Positions 1 through 7,992 of a stretch of 64,000 nucleotides of DNA are shown here, piece by piece. Within the stretch, counting starts at the first letter, position 1. Every line of letters begins with the position of its first letter. Position numbers and translations under genes: made by a program. The stretch comes from Planktothrix agardhii NIES-204 (GTDB lineage Bacteria > Cyanobacteriota > Cyanobacteriia > Cyanobacteriales > Microcoleaceae). The notes beneath the pieces were generated by a model. That model saw only the letters and a program-made list of their open reading frames with translations. It had not been told where the DNA came from and did no database searches. The DNA lies in assembly GCA_003609755.1 (NCBI GenBank), contig AP017991.1:2807501-2871500 (forward strand). The letters are read 5' to 3'.

Positions 1-198
1 ATGGGAGGGAATCATATCCATACGGTTAATCACCAGCACTTTCATTTTACTTCCCACCCACTGCGGAACATTGGGATGATGGGTCGTCAGAGGAATACGA
101 GCATCTCGCACCTCCAAAATCACGTCCACCCGTTTCAGTTGTTCCTGAAGGGTGCGTTCGGCTTTAGCAATATGACCGGGATACCATTGGATAGACAT
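1..198 (-). CDS. RbgA/YlqF-type ribosome biogenesis GTPase, N-terminal fragment (runs off left edge)
   Basis: Reading leftwards from an ATG at 198 gives 66 open codons with no stop before the window edge. The protein starts [17 protein letters not shown] and continues with [19 protein letters not shown] and a [12 protein letters not shown] stretch. This is the typical start of the circularly permuted GTPase RbgA/YlqF, which matures the large ribosomal subunit. The NR.D segment resembles the G4 (NKxD) motif, which comes before G1 in this permuted family. G1 and G3 would lie outside the window. The family call is firm; the gene is incomplete only because of the edge. Confidence 0.85.
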   Translation of the reverse strand, partial: MSIQWYPGHIAKAERTLQEQLKRVDVILEVRDARIPLTTHHPNVPQWVGSKMKVLVINRMDMIPSH

Positions 199-205
199 TA
201 TGTTA

Positions 206-335
206 GGGGAGCAGGGGAGGTAGGGGGCATGGGAGCAGGGGGAGCAGTGGGAGCAAGGGAGGCAGGGCGGGTGTCTTACCGTAGTGAGTCCTTTAGGACT
301 CTCTTAGAAGGAGCAGTTTAACAGTCAACCGTCAA
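206..335. repeat. Low-complexity GGGAGCA-type tract plus small palindrome and heptamers
   Basis: Between the GTPase start and the stress-protein stop lies a purine-rich run built from GGGAGCA/GGGAGGC words. It is followed by a perfect 6-bp stem (GAGTCC-TTTA-GGACTC, 286-301) and a short GTCAACC heptamer repeat. A similar G/C-skewed tract, in the opposite orientation, lies at 6625-6660. No gene is visible here. Confidence 0.6.
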
Positions 336-344
336 CACCCTCCA

Positions 345-761
345 TTAAGGAACAATCAGGACAGGACAGGGAGACAAATTAATTACACGGTTAGTAACGC
401 TATCGGCCGCACCATCTTCGGTCAGACCAATTCCTCGACTCCCCATGACAATTAAATTCGCATTAATTTCATCAGCAACGTCACAAATCGTAAAAGCGGG
501 TTTTCCCTCTTTTTCTAGGATTTGAGCCTCAATACCATCCTTAGAAAACAGGGTTTGAGCCTGTTTTAGTAAGTCCGCCACCGCTTCCGGGGACGACATT
601 TGTTCAGGATGGGGTTGAGGTTCGGTCACCTCAGTATTGGGTTCCACAACGGCCAAAACATAGAGACTAGACCCAAAGGTTTTGACCAGGTTGGTCACAA
701 TTACCGCCGCTTCGTGGGCTTCACGGCTTTGGTCAACAGCAAATAAAATGGTTTTAAACAT
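345..761 (-). CDS. Universal stress protein, UspA family
   Basis: 138 residues, a single Usp domain. It starts MFKTILFAVDQSREA, the usual first beta strand and loop, and ends with the family's nucleotide-binding block: VMGSRG at about 106-110, then SVTNRVINLSPCPVLIVP. The G-x-x-G after the fourth strand suggests an ATP-binding type of Usp. This is a soluble cytoplasmic protein, usually induced by stress; its substrate or partner cannot be read from the sequence. It is monocistronic: the divergent pgk lies to the right and the GTPase gene starts about 150 bp to the left. Confidence 0.88.
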   Translation of the reverse strand: MFKTILFAVDQSREAHEAAVIVTNLVKTFGSSLYVLAVVEPNTEVTEPQPHPEQMSSPEAVADLLKQAQTLFSKDGIEAQILEKEGKPAFTICDVADEINANLIVMGSRGIGLTEDGAADSVTNRVINLSPCPVLIVP

Positions 762-926
762 AATCGCGCATCTCCAAGACGCGGACTTAGGTAGAATGTT
801 TACTGTGAACGATTAGGTGATCAACCGGATTGGGCTGACAGACAGGATTAAACTGTCCGAAACCTGACCCATGCCACCTAAATTTAATCTGATTTAGACA
901 ACAACATATCCTAGGAGGATTATCCT

Positions 927-2123
927 GTGTCAAAAAAAACTGTAGCAGATTTATCCGCATCAGATTTATCTGGGAAACGGGTATTAGTCCGCGTTGATTT
1001 TAATGTTCCCCTAGATAACGGTTCAATTACCGATGATACACGGATTCGTGCGGCTCTGCCGACTATCCAAGATTTAACTTCCAAAGGCGCTAAAGTGATT
1101 TTAACCAGCCACTTTGGCCGTCCTAAAGGCGTAGACGAGTCCCTGCGTTTAACCCCTGTGGCAGCCCGGTTATCGGAATTGTTAGGTAAACCTGTTAAGA
1201 AATTTGACGATTGTATTGGGGATGAAGTCACCCAAGCGGTTGCAGCCATGGAAAATGGGGATGTCGCCGTATTAGAAAACGTCCGTTTCTATGCCGAAGA
1301 AGAAAAAAACGATCCGGAATTTGCTAAACAATTAGCTTCTGTTGCTGATTTATACGTTAATGATGCTTTTGGAACCGCCCACCGCGCCCATGCTTCTACT
1401 GAAGGAGTAACTCATCATTTGCCTTCTGTCGCGGGGTATTTAATTGAAAAAGAACTCAAGTTTTTACAAGGAGCAATTGAAGAACCCAAACGGCCTTTAG
1501 CTGCTATTGTTGGCGGTTCTAAAGTGTCTTCTAAAATTGGTGTAATTGAAGCTCTTTTAGATAAATGCGATAAATTGCTGTTGGGCGGTGGGATGATTTT
1601 CACCTTCTATAAAGCTCGCGGTTTGAATGTGGGTAATTCTTTGGTGGAAGAAGATAAACTGGAATTAGCCCGGGCATTGGAAGCCAAAGCTAAACAAAAA
1701 GGCGTGGCATTCTTATTACCTACCGATGTGATTGTTGCTGATAAATTTGCCCCTGATGCGGAAGCAAAAACCGTTAGCATTAATGAGATTCCTGATGGTT
1801 GGATGGGGTTAGATATTGGCCCGGATTCTGTTAAAGTCTTCCAAGACGCTTTAGGGGATTGCAAAACCGTGATTTGGAACGGCCCCATGGGGGTTTTTGA
1901 GTTTGAGAAATTTGCAGCCGGAACTAAAGCAATCGCTTTAACGTTAGCAGATTTAACCAAAACAGGCGCAATTACTATTATCGGTGGCGGTGACTCCGTT
2001 GCGGCGGTGGAACAGTTGAATTTAGGCGAACAAATGAGCCATATTTCTACTGGAGGTGGCGCCAGTTTAGAACTGTTAGAAGGGAAAGTATTACCTGGAA
2101 TTGCTGCGTTAGATGATGCGTAA
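927..2123 (+). CDS. pgk: Phosphoglycerate kinase
   Basis: 398 residues, the usual length for bacterial PGK. It interconverts 1,3-bisphosphoglycerate + ADP and 3-phosphoglycerate + ATP in glycolysis and the Calvin cycle. Visible signatures are the N-terminal [13 protein letters not shown] block, the substrate-binding SHFGRPKG, the hinge region [11 protein letters not shown], and the C-terminal nucleotide loop [12 protein letters not shown] followed by [13 protein letters not shown]. The start is a GTG at 927, preceded at 8-bp spacing by a strong AGGAGG (913-918). No in-frame ATG fits better. A strong hairpin terminator follows the stop. Confidence 0.97.
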   Translation: MSKKTVADLSASDLSGKRVLVRVDFNVPLDNGSITDDTRIRAALPTIQDLTSKGAKVILTSHFGRPKGVDESLRLTPVAARLSELLGKPVKKFDDCIGDEVTQAVAAMENGDVAVLENVRFYAEEEKNDPEFAKQLASVADLYVNDAFGTAHRAHASTEGVTHHLPSVAGYLIEKELKFLQGAIEEPKRPLAAIVGGSKVSSKIGVIEALLDKCDKLLLGGGMIFTFYKARGLNVGNSLVEEDKLELARALEAKAKQKGVAFLLPTDVIVADKFAPDAEAKTVSINEIPDGWMGLDIGPDSVKVFQDALGDCKTVIWNGPMGVFEFEKFAAGTKAIALTLADLTKTGAITIIGGGDSVAAVEQLNLGEQMSHISTGGGASLELLEGKVLPGIAALDDA

Positions 2124-2148
2124 TTTCAGCTTTAGTTAACATCATTTT

Positions 2149-2187
2149 GTAGGGAATATGGCGGTGTCATATTCCCTACTATTTTTT
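2149..2187 (+). terminator. Rho-independent terminator of pgk
   Basis: A perfect 12-bp inverted repeat (GTAGGGAATATG at 2149-2160, CATATTCCCTAC at 2168-2179) with a 7-nt loop is followed by TATTTTTT. It lies 25 bp after the pgk stop and, being symmetric, may also limit read-through from the leftward PIN gene that ends at 2204. Confidence 0.85.
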
Positions 2188-2203
2188 GACCATGAACGTT
2201 TAA

Positions 2204-2617
2204 TTATGGAACTTGAATAATATCAAAAGTATCCTGATTGTCAATTCGATAAAATAAGAAGTCAGAATCAAGGGTTAAAATTTGATGATACCCTGTTTTT
2301 TCAGCTACTAAAACTAAGGTTGCATCCGCTAAATCCATTGGTCGATCAAAATATTTCTCCATTAACCCAAATAAACGAATATAGTCATTTTCTTCAATTT
2401 CATAAATAGTCAGTAATTTATTTAAGAGAAGTTGACCTAAATGTTTTTGCATAACCCAACCTCCACGATGCAAAGCAAGATACATGGCTTCTGTTAAACA
2501 TGGCCAGGTTGTGATCAGAGGTTTTGTTAATTTTTGAATTGCACCCCTATAGGCTAGATGTTTCGGTTGACTGGAATCAACTAAACAAAGTAAAACACCT
2601 GCATCACAAAGAATCAT
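2204..2617 (-). CDS. PIN-domain ribonuclease, probable toxin of a type II TA pair
   Basis: 137 residues with the PIN acidic constellation: D5 (MILCDAGVLLCLVD), E43 (LTEAMYLAL), D95/D98 (MDLADATLV) and D117/D119 (LTLDSDF). PIN proteins are Mg-dependent RNases, and as VapC-like toxins they cleave tRNA or mRNA. The gene overlaps the upstream small gene (2614-2874) by 4 bp, the usual antitoxin-toxin coupling. The target RNA cannot be inferred. Confidence 0.8.
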   Translation of the reverse strand: MILCDAGVLLCLVDSSQPKHLAYRGAIQKLTKPLITTWPCLTEAMYLALHRGGWVMQKHLGQLLLNKLLTIYEIEENDYIRLFGLMEKYFDRPMDLADATLVLVAEKTGYHQILTLDSDFLFYRIDNQDTFDIIQVP

Positions 2618-2874
2618 AGGTTTAGACCTTGCTGGCGATATTTATTGAGTAGAATTTGCTGATATTCGTTAATGGGTGTTGCAGTTTTTACTTGTAACTG
2701 ATCAACTCCTTCAAACCATTTTAACCAGGCTTTTAGCAGCTTTTCATCAACATTACTCTCAACCGTTTTATCAAGATTTTGGTCAATGATCTTATCAATA
2801 GCTTGGTTAACTTCCTGTAACAGAGTTTCGGGAAGTTCTTCTAATTTAGCGAGAACAAGGTCACGGATACTCAT
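2614..2874 (-). CDS. Small antitoxin-like protein paired with the PIN toxin
   Basis: 86 residues from the chosen ATG at 2874 (MSIRDLVLAKLEELPETLLQEV). That ATG has AGAGGT about 8 bp upstream. An in-frame ATG at 2910 would add 12 residues but has no ribosome binding site. The LPE.LLQEV..AIDKI pattern resembles the DUF2281-like small cyanobacterial proteins that precede PIN toxins. The role as antitoxin is inferred from the 4-bp overlap with the toxin gene; no clear DNA-binding fold is visible. Confidence 0.65.
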   Translation of the reverse strand: MSIRDLVLAKLEELPETLLQEVNQAIDKIIDQNLDKTVESNVDEKLLKAWLKWFEGVDQLQVKTATPINEYQQILLNKYRQQGLNL

Positions 2875-2912
2875 GATGATTACCTCTTTCAATGCTATTA
2901 ATTTTAACAAAA

Positions 2913-3050
2913 TTAGTATTGACCTGTTAGATTACCAAGAATATCAGGGAAGGGGCGAAAGCACAACCTCATCTTTATATTAATATCTTGTAATTCAATG
3001 GGTAAAGACTCCATCATTTTAATAACATTGGTGAATGCTGGTAATGACAT
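2913..3050 (-). pseudogene. Remnant of a small antitoxin-like gene
   Basis: A 45-codon leftward frame starts MSLPAFTNVIKMMESLPIEL at 3050. This resembles the N-terminus of cyanobacterial antitoxins that continue as a helical protein of about 70-90 residues. After ELQDINI the sequence degenerates into an unrelated tail and stops at 2913, next to the upstream region of the PIN module. It is likely a truncated antitoxin left by rearrangement, but it could be a short functional peptide. Confidence 0.4.
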
Positions 3051-3146
3051 TTGGTAAACTCCTTATACAATCTTTTTCCCTGATTTTAAGCTATATTTAA
3101 TTTTAGATCTACAATAGTTGAGTAAACCCAAACTATCATACATAAT

Positions 3147-3434
3147 ATGAAAGCACCGGAGCTAGAGATTAAACAGATCCCTATTGTTTTAGGACAGAAA
3201 GGAGAAATTACCATTCCCCAGGTTATACAAGATTCCCTCAATATTAACGAGGGAGATCACCTGATATTACTACAAATCGGTGATTTAATTGTACTGACTC
3301 CTCAACAACCTCAAGTTCCTCAACTGATTGATCAGATCGCAACTCTGATGGAAAATGAAAATGTCAGTTTGACTGATTTATTAGCAGGTTTGGAAGCAGA
3401 GCGAGAAATGATTAATCGGGAGCAACGTTCTTGA
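3147..3434 (+). CDS. AbrB/SpoVT-like antitoxin
   Basis: 95 residues. The segment IPIVLGQKGEITIPQVIQDSLNINEGDHLILLQIGDLIVLTP is a typical swapped-hairpin AbrB/MazE DNA-binding domain at about residues 11-52. A helical C-terminal tail (LIDQIATLMENENVSLTDLLAGLEAEREMI) probably binds the partner. The downstream PIN gene starts in the same TGATG, so translation is coupled. As in other pairs, this protein likely neutralises the toxin and represses the operon. Confidence 0.8.
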   Translation: MKAPELEIKQIPIVLGQKGEITIPQVIQDSLNINEGDHLILLQIGDLIVLTPQQPQVPQLIDQIATLMENENVSLTDLLAGLEAEREMINREQRS

Positions 3435-3880
3435 TGCGTAGAATATTTGCAGATACCAGTGTATTGATTGCCGGGTCTGGATCGAGAACGGGAGCTAGTC
3501 GCGCTGTACTAACAATGGCAGAGATTGGTCTGTTTAAGCTAGTAGTATCAGAGCAAGTTTTAGAGGAATGCGATCGCAATTTTCATAAAAAGTTACCTGC
3601 GGCTTTGCCAATTTTTACACAACTTTTGACTGCTATTCACCCAGAAATTCAACCTGATCCCTCACCGGAAGAATCAGCACGGTGGACAACTATTATTGAA
3701 GCTAAGGATACTCCCATTTTAGCGGCGGCTGTTCTAGCAAATGTTGATCGTCTATTGAGCTTAAATACCAAAGATTTTACAGCCGAAGTTTCATTCCAGA
3801 GTGGATTAATCATTCAAACTCCAGCCGAATTTATTAGAGAAATTAGAGAAATTGTAGAAAAGGGTTTACTGAAGATATAA
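3434..3880 (+). CDS. PIN-domain toxin partner of the AbrB-like antitoxin
   Basis: 148 residues from the ATG at 3434, which overlaps the antitoxin stop by one base (TGATG). A TTG just before it would add one residue. PIN acidic residues are visible: D7 (FADTSVLIAG), E44/E45 (VLEECDRNF), D92 (AKDTPILAAAV) and D114 (LNTKDF). It resembles the PIN proteins that pair with AbrB-type antitoxins in cyanobacteria. It is a cytoplasmic RNase; the target is unknown. Confidence 0.8.
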   Translation: MRRIFADTSVLIAGSGSRTGASRAVLTMAEIGLFKLVVSEQVLEECDRNFHKKLPAALPIFTQLLTAIHPEIQPDPSPEESARWTTIIEAKDTPILAAAVLANVDRLLSLNTKDFTAEVSFQSGLIIQTPAEFIREIREIVEKGLLKI

Positions 3881-3952
3881 TTTAACAAAAAAAGAAAGAA
3901 AATTGAATATTCCTAATTTTAGGATGGTTTTAACTTCCTTTCTTGTACTATT

Positions 3953-4228
3953 TTATTTTAAAATAGGTTTAGTTAAATGACTACAATCAACATCATTAAC
4001 AATCCTAGAATCAATCCTTGCAGGTTGAACCTCTACACCGGGAGGTAAAGGACGATTTTCGACATGGAAAACGACTTTTTTACAGACCATTTGACTATTC
4101 CCAACTGAAGCATAATCCCAAATATAGACTTCTGAATTGGGGGATGTGGCATTAGCGGGGGGAATCACCCAGGAACTCAGCAAAACGATTTCTAAAGCCA
4201 CTAAAGCTGCCATAACGAACTTTAGCAT
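3953..4228 (-). CDS. Small exported protein of unknown function
   Basis: 91 residues. The N-terminus MLKFVMAALVALEIVLLSSWVIPPANA is a Sec signal peptide with likely cleavage after ANA (about residue 27). The mature part of about 64 residues has two cysteines (in MVCKKV and DVDCSHL) that could form a disulfide. I recognise no family. It is the third gene in the leftward group after the ferritin-like gene and the FTR1 permease, about 115 bp downstream, so a link to iron uptake is possible but unproven. Confidence 0.6.
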   Translation of the reverse strand: MLKFVMAALVALEIVLLSSWVIPPANATSPNSEVYIWDYASVGNSQMVCKKVVFHVENRPLPPGVEVQPARIDSRIVNDVDCSHLTKPILK

Positions 4229-4344
4229 AACTTACTCATGGTTGATAAATTCAGGACTACTATTAGTATACCCAATATTGCCAGGTGATCGGACAATCTA
4301 TACTCAGTTTAACGGGATTGGCGATCGCATAATTTCAAATAACA

Positions 4345-5277
4345 TTAAGAAACTGTTTTTTCTATCTTTGGGGGTGCGATCGCTTTTCCATTAACTTCTT
4401 GTAAATAAAACCATCCCACTGTAATTAAAAACAGAAAATAACTTACAATTTGGACAAAATACAATTGATCTCTATAGCCAAATAAGGCTTTTAAAACGAT
4501 CCCTGGAAATTGTTTATCGGGTAAAAATCCCTGAGTATTTAATACCAAATCCCCTAATAAACAAGAAGCAGGTTGAGTTAAACATAATCCCGCATATCCA
4601 GGATTAATTTGGGCTAATATTCCTACTCCCGCATCCAAATGTTTGAGAACTGAAATTACTAATCCTGCTACAATTAATAACAGAAAAATTCCCATGATTT
4701 GAAAAAACAAACGAATATTAATTTTTACCCCCCACTTAAAGAGTAATATTCCTAATCCTGCGGCGACAAATAAACCTAAAACCGCCCCAATTGCAGGCAT
4801 AATTCCCTGTTCAAAGGTAGCTAAGATAAAAATAACGGTTTCCAGACCTTCCCGTAAAACCGCAATAAAAATTAAGCCAAAAATTCCCCATCCTGCTGCG
4901 GTTTTATTTTTATTAATGGCGGCTTTAACTGCTCCTTCTACTTCGGACTTTAAGGATTTAGATTGTTGAGTCATCCAAATTAACATCCAACTTAACATGG
5001 CGATCGCAAACAACCCAATTCCTGCTTCTAAAAATTCGCCAAAAACTGGAGCGTAGGGATGTTCAGACGTAGCAATTCCTTGAATTAGCCATCCAAATAA
5101 TATGCCAAAAAATGCACTGGCAATAATTCCTACTCCCACCCCATAAAATACCCAGGAATTGAGATAACTTTGTTCTGCTTTTTTCAAACAAGCTAGGACA
5201 ATTCCCACCACTAAAGCAGCTTCAAAACCTTCTCTTAAAGTAATAAAAAATGTAGGTAATGCTTGGGTTATATCCAT
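4345..5277 (-). CDS. FTR1/EfeU-family high-affinity iron permease
   Basis: 310 residues, seven or so hydrophobic helices, inner membrane. The two family signature motifs R-E-G-x-E are present: R15-E-G-F-E19 near the N-terminus and R142-E-G-L-E146 in the fourth helix. These glutamates carry Fe(III) in FTR1/EfeU. It lies about 80 bp downstream of the ferritin-like gene in the same direction. No multicopper oxidase or EfeO/EfeB partner is adjacent. A GCGATCGC site occurs at its 3' end. Confidence 0.88.
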   Translation of the reverse strand: MDITQALPTFFITLREGFEAALVVGIVLACLKKAEQSYLNSWVFYGVGVGIIASAFFGILFGWLIQGIATSEHPYAPVFGEFLEAGIGLFAIAMLSWMLIWMTQQSKSLKSEVEGAVKAAINKNKTAAGWGIFGLIFIAVLREGLETVIFILATFEQGIMPAIGAVLGLFVAAGLGILLFKWGVKINIRLFFQIMGIFLLLIVAGLVISVLKHLDAGVGILAQINPGYAGLCLTQPASCLLGDLVLNTQGFLPDKQFPGIVLKALFGYRDQLYFVQIVSYFLFLITVGWFYLQEVNGKAIAPPKIEKTVS

Positions 5278-5355
5278 AGTAATTGTTTTGTTCTAAAACA
5301 AGTTGAATAAGTTGCTAAGTGGGCTGGAATTAACCAGCATAAAAATTATCTAAGA

Positions 5356-5790
5356 TTAACTAAAATCGCGCAACATTTTCTTGATTTCAATATTATGTAA
5401 TTCCTCCTGACCAATCATAGTCCGAGCGTATTCTTCTAAATAAATACTCGCATTTTCAACAACTTCTAGCAAATCCTTATACAATTCTAAAGCCTTGCGC
5501 TCATGAGCTAAACTTTCCTGTAAAAGATCCCTGACCGAATGCTGATAACTTTCCTCAATGGGGGCAATTTTTTGACTAGGATGTCCTTCTAAACCGGTAA
5601 GAATTTCTCCAGCTTGTTGAGCATGAAGCAAAGATTCTGTGGCTTGAGCCTTGAAAAACTGTACAATGGGCAAACGATTCGGCCCGGTTACCATCAGAGA
5701 ATAATGAGTATAACGCACCACCCCGGCTAACTCGAATTCCATAATCGTGTTGAGGAGTTCAATGGCTTTTGCTTGATCGAGATCTCTCAT
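5356..5790 (-). CDS. Ferritin-like (bacterioferritin-type) di-iron protein
   Basis: 144 residues forming a four-helix bundle. Helix 1 has IMEFELAGVVRYTHYSLM (E18/E20, Y27). Helix 2 has TESLLHAQQAGE (E52 with H56, an E-x-x-x-H spacing rather than the usual E-x-x-H). Helix 3 has QESLAHERKALELY, and helix 4 has GQEELHNIEIKKML (E129-x-x-H132). The family stores iron or oxidises Fe(II). It is followed by the FTR1 permease, which suggests an import-and-storage unit. It is shorter than classical Bfr (about 155-160 residues) and shows no clear haem-ligand Met. Confidence 0.8.
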   Translation of the reverse strand: MRDLDQAKAIELLNTIMEFELAGVVRYTHYSLMVTGPNRLPIVQFFKAQATESLLHAQQAGEILTGLEGHPSQKIAPIEESYQHSVRDLLQESLAHERKALELYKDLLEVVENASIYLEEYARTMIGQEELHNIEIKKMLRDFS

Positions 5791-5845
5791 ACTTTGTCTT
5801 TAACCTAAAAACACTTTACCCATTATGACAACAGTTGATCATTCT

Positions 5846-5870
5846 TATAATAATTAGTTAAGATTATCAT
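5846..5870 (-). promoter_or_regulatory. Possible Fur-box-like AT-rich site upstream of the ferritin/FTR1 group
   Basis: About 55-80 bp upstream of the ferritin-like start lies an AT-rich stretch ending AAGATTATCAT. It partly matches the GATAAT/ATTATC arms of Fur boxes. The match is imperfect and the whole region is AT-rich, so this is only a candidate for iron control. Confidence 0.25.
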
Positions 5871-5922
5871 CTCTCTCAAGAAGTAATTATTAAGATTTAT
5901 ATTAGATTTAATCCCGGGTCTA

Positions 5923-5991
5923 ATGGGTTTAATTGTAGCCTCTGTGATCGGCTGTTCTCAACCTGAAACTCCCCAAGTCCAAAACCGTTAA
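5923..5991 (+). pseudogene. Fragment of a lipoprotein leader
   Basis: A 22-codon frame encodes a hydrophobic start and a lipobox-like VIGC followed by SQPETPQ, then a stop. It looks like the first 20-odd residues of an exported lipoprotein whose body is missing. There is no good ribosome binding site. It lies between the iron group and the CAAD gene. A chance ORF is also possible. Confidence 0.25.
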
Positions 5992-6018
5992 CCCGGTATT
6001 TCTTGATTACAAATAAAA

Positions 6019-6062
6019 AGCCGTCTTAGAAGGACGGGGCTTCAGACCCTTTTTTGGGTCAA
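6019..6062. terminator. Two consecutive hairpins in the 5.8-6.1 kb intergenic region
   Basis: An imperfect stem (GCCGTC...GACGGGGC, about 6020-6040) is followed at once by a perfect GACCC-T6-GGGTC stem (6045-6060). Together they could terminate transcription or form a leader upstream of the CAAD gene at 6146. The rest of 5791-6145 is AT-rich with no gene apart from the lipoprotein fragment. Confidence 0.35.
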
Positions 6063-6145
6063 ATAGTCTAATTCTGGCAAAAACCTGTTCTCTCTGGCTT
6101 AAAATCTATTGGTACTGCATATTTTTTTAAACAAGGAGACGAAAA

Positions 6146-6562
6146 ATGCAAGAACCCACGAAGGTCACGGACACATCCACCCCTACCGGAACCAAAATAG
6201 ATGTCACTGTAGAAACAGGTGATGCTATTACCTCCCCTTCAACCAATGCCCAGTTTGATGAAATTAAAGAAAAAGTTGTAGTTGTCTTATCCGAACTTCC
6301 GGGTTACATCTCCAGTTTTTTTGGCTCCTACCAAAAACCAATTATTACCATTGTTCTGATTTTATCCGCCCTTGTGACTCTGAAGGTTTTATTTGCGGTG
6401 ATCTATGCTCTGAATGATGTTCCTCTTTTAGCTCCAACCTTTGAGTTAATTGGTATGGGATATACCGCTTGGTTTGTCTATCGTTACCTGCTCAAAGCCT
6501 CAACCCGTCAGGAATTAGTTCAAGAATTCAAATCCTACAAAGAACAAGTTACAGGCGACTAA
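6146..6562 (+). CDS. CAAD/CURT1-type thylakoid membrane protein
   Basis: 138 residues. A soluble N-terminus rich in Thr/Ser/Glu (1-40) precedes an amphipathic helix (FDEIKEKVVVVLSELPGYISSFFGSYQKP). Two transmembrane helices (about 66-90 and 93-116, with GMGYTAWFVYRYLL) and a charged helix follow. This is the CAAD domain, first seen appended to cyanobacterial aminoacyl-tRNA synthetases and related to plant CURT1, which curves thylakoid membranes. Here it stands alone. A good AAGGAG lies 9 bp before the ATG. Confidence 0.82.
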   Translation: MQEPTKVTDTSTPTGTKIDVTVETGDAITSPSTNAQFDEIKEKVVVVLSELPGYISSFFGSYQKPIITIVLILSALVTLKVLFAVIYALNDVPLLAPTFELIGMGYTAWFVYRYLLKASTRQELVQEFKSYKEQVTGD

Positions 6563-6651
6563 CTTCTTTATATAGGGACAGGAGACAGAAGACCGGGGAC
6601 AAAAGACCAGAGTTAATGATTTCTCCCCCCTGCCTCCCCTCCCCCTGCTCC

Positions 6652-7431
6652 CTATTTCTTCTTCCCCTTGGCTCCATTTCCGTCTATAGAGGACTCCGTA
6701 GGGGGGGCGAGATCATCGGGTTTCCCCTTGCCCGTGGGAAGTTCCAAACAATATCCTGCACCGTAGATGGTTTTAATATAGCGAGGATGACGGGGATCGG
6801 GTTCCATTTTTGTGCGTAAATGGCGAATATGAACTCGGATCGTCTCGATATCATCATTGGGGTCATAACCCCAAACTTCTTTTAAAATCTCACTAGGCGC
6901 AACGGTTTGACCATGACGTTGCAGCAAGCAATGTAAAAGTTCAAATTCCAAATGGGTCAATTTAACGGTGGTCTCAAACCAAATCGCTTCAAACCTTTCA
7001 GGGACTAAGGTTAAAGTGCCATAACTGAGAATTTCGCTATGTTTAGCCGCATGGGGAATGCGATCAGTTCTTCGCAACAGAGCCCTCACCCTTGCCAACA
7101 TTTCTTCTAACTCAAAAGGTTTGGTTAAATAATCATCGGCCCCCGAATTAAACCCTTCAACTTTGTTTTGGGTTTGTCCCAATGCAGTTAACATCAACAC
7201 CGGAATATCTGTCGTGCGTTCATCCCGGCGTAAACGTTGGCAAATGGTGAACCCGTCCACCTTCGGCAACATTAAATCCAAAATAATTAAATCTGGCAAC
7301 AATTGCATCGCCAGGGCTTGCCCTTTAATCCCATCTTCTGCTTGGCTCACTTCATAACCAGCCATTTCTAAGTTAATGGCTACCAGTTCCGAAATTGCGG
7401 GGTCATCATCTATGACTAATATCCGGGGCAT
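6652..7431 (-). CDS. rpaA: OmpR/PhoB-family response regulator, RpaA
   Basis: 259 residues. The receiver domain (1-120) has the acidic pocket D8-D10, phosphoacceptor D52 ([13 protein letters not shown]), TALG and KPF (the conserved Lys). The C-terminal winged helix (about 135-235) contains [56 protein letters not shown] in successive blocks and ends in a Lys-rich tail. The wording matches cyanobacterial RpaA, the target of SasA/CikA that relays circadian output, more closely than RpaB. It is transcribed divergently from the first gvpA, with about 340 bp between the start codons. Confidence 0.85.
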   Translation of the reverse strand: MPRILVIDDDPAISELVAINLEMAGYEVSQAEDGIKGQALAMQLLPDLIILDLMLPKVDGFTICQRLRRDERTTDIPVLMLTALGQTQNKVEGFNSGADDYLTKPFELEEMLARVRALLRRTDRIPHAAKHSEILSYGTLTLVPERFEAIWFETTVKLTHLEFELLHCLLQRHGQTVAPSEILKEVWGYDPNDDIETIRVHIRHLRTKMEPDPRHPRYIKTIYGAGYCLELPTGKGKPDDLAPPTESSIDGNGAKGKKK

Positions 7432-7462
7432 TATTTAATCCGGTGATTTGGGCACAAAATAA

Positions 7463-7550
7463 TCAGTTATCAGTTATCAGTAAACAGTTATCAGTAAAGA
7501 TAAAATATAAATCTCTACTCTTTATTTTTGATTTTTAACTGATAACTTAA
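7463..7550. repeat. Heptamer (CAGTTAT/CAGTAAA) repeats in the rpaA-gvpA intergenic region
   Basis: CAGTTAT-type heptamers are repeated at 7463-7499, and the reverse complement AACTGATAA follows at about 7537-7546, so the segment can fold back. Similar short tandem heptamers occur at 61744-61793 (CAGTAAT) and 31788-31808 (GTTGACC). They match the known cyanobacterial class of short tandemly repeated sequences. Confidence 0.6.
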
Positions 7551-7705
7551 ACGGCGCAAGTGATCATAACATTTTTTGGTTTTTTGTGCAACAATTTTTG
7601 AAATCGGAATGAATTTGTGCAATAATTCATTCCCAGGGATAAATAAAGACTGAGAAATTGTAAAAATAAGTAACAAACAAACATCAAAATTAGCAACTTT
7701 CGGGG

Positions 7706-7771
7706 TATGATTAGCCTAAAGAACTCTATAAGCATATACCCAGTTCTTTCCACCAAAAAGGAGTAATAGAC
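7706..7771 (+). promoter_or_regulatory. gvpA promoter and leader stem-loop
   Basis: TATGAT (7706-7711) is a plausible -10 element. The leader then forms a perfect 8-bp stem, AAAGAACT (7718-7725) with AGTTCTTT (7742-7749), before the ribosome binding site AAGGAG (about 7758-7763) upstream of the gvpA ATG. The leader and stem recur before all six gvpA copies. TATGAT recurs before all except gvpA copy 3, where the duplication junction replaces it. No good -35 is evident. Confidence 0.5.
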
Positions 7772-7773
7772 TC

Positions 7774-7992
7774 ATGGCCGTTGAAAAAGTAAACTCATCC
7801 TCCAGTCTGGCCGAAGTTATCGATCGGATCTTAGATAAAGGCATTGTGATTGACGCTTGGGTAAGGGTTTCCCTCGTTGGAATCGAGCTTCTATCCATAG
7901 AAGCAAGAATCGTGATCGCTTCTGTTGAAACCTATCTCAAGTACGCAGAAGCCGTTGGTTTAACCGCACAGGCGGCTGTTCCTTCGGTCTAA
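7774..7992 (+). CDS. gvpA: GvpA, gas vesicle structural protein (copy 1)
   Basis: 72 residues: the small, very hydrophobic rib protein that builds the gas-vesicle wall and gives buoyancy. The conserved core [20 protein letters not shown] plus the beta strands [31 protein letters not shown] is intact. The protein is identical in all six copies here. The Arg codon in VRV is AGG in this copy, shared with copies 2 and 6. Ribosome binding site AAGGAG lies about 10 bp upstream. It is the first gene of the locus and has the native-type TATGAT promoter. Confidence 0.97.
   Translation: MAVEKVNSSSSLAEVIDRILDKGIVIDAWVRVSLVGIELLSIEARIVIASVETYLKYAEAVGLTAQAAVPSV

Noticed and set aside
4137-4394. Rightward 85-codon frame across the small exported gene and its gap
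   Set aside because: It overlaps the signal-peptide gene on the other strand and contains repeat-like GCGATCGC sites; no family match.
7547-7756. Leftward frame of about 69 codons ([22 protein letters not shown]...) recurring before several gvpA genes
   Set aside because: It is the antisense of the gvpA leader and recurs only because the leader is repeated. It has no ribosome binding site and no family.
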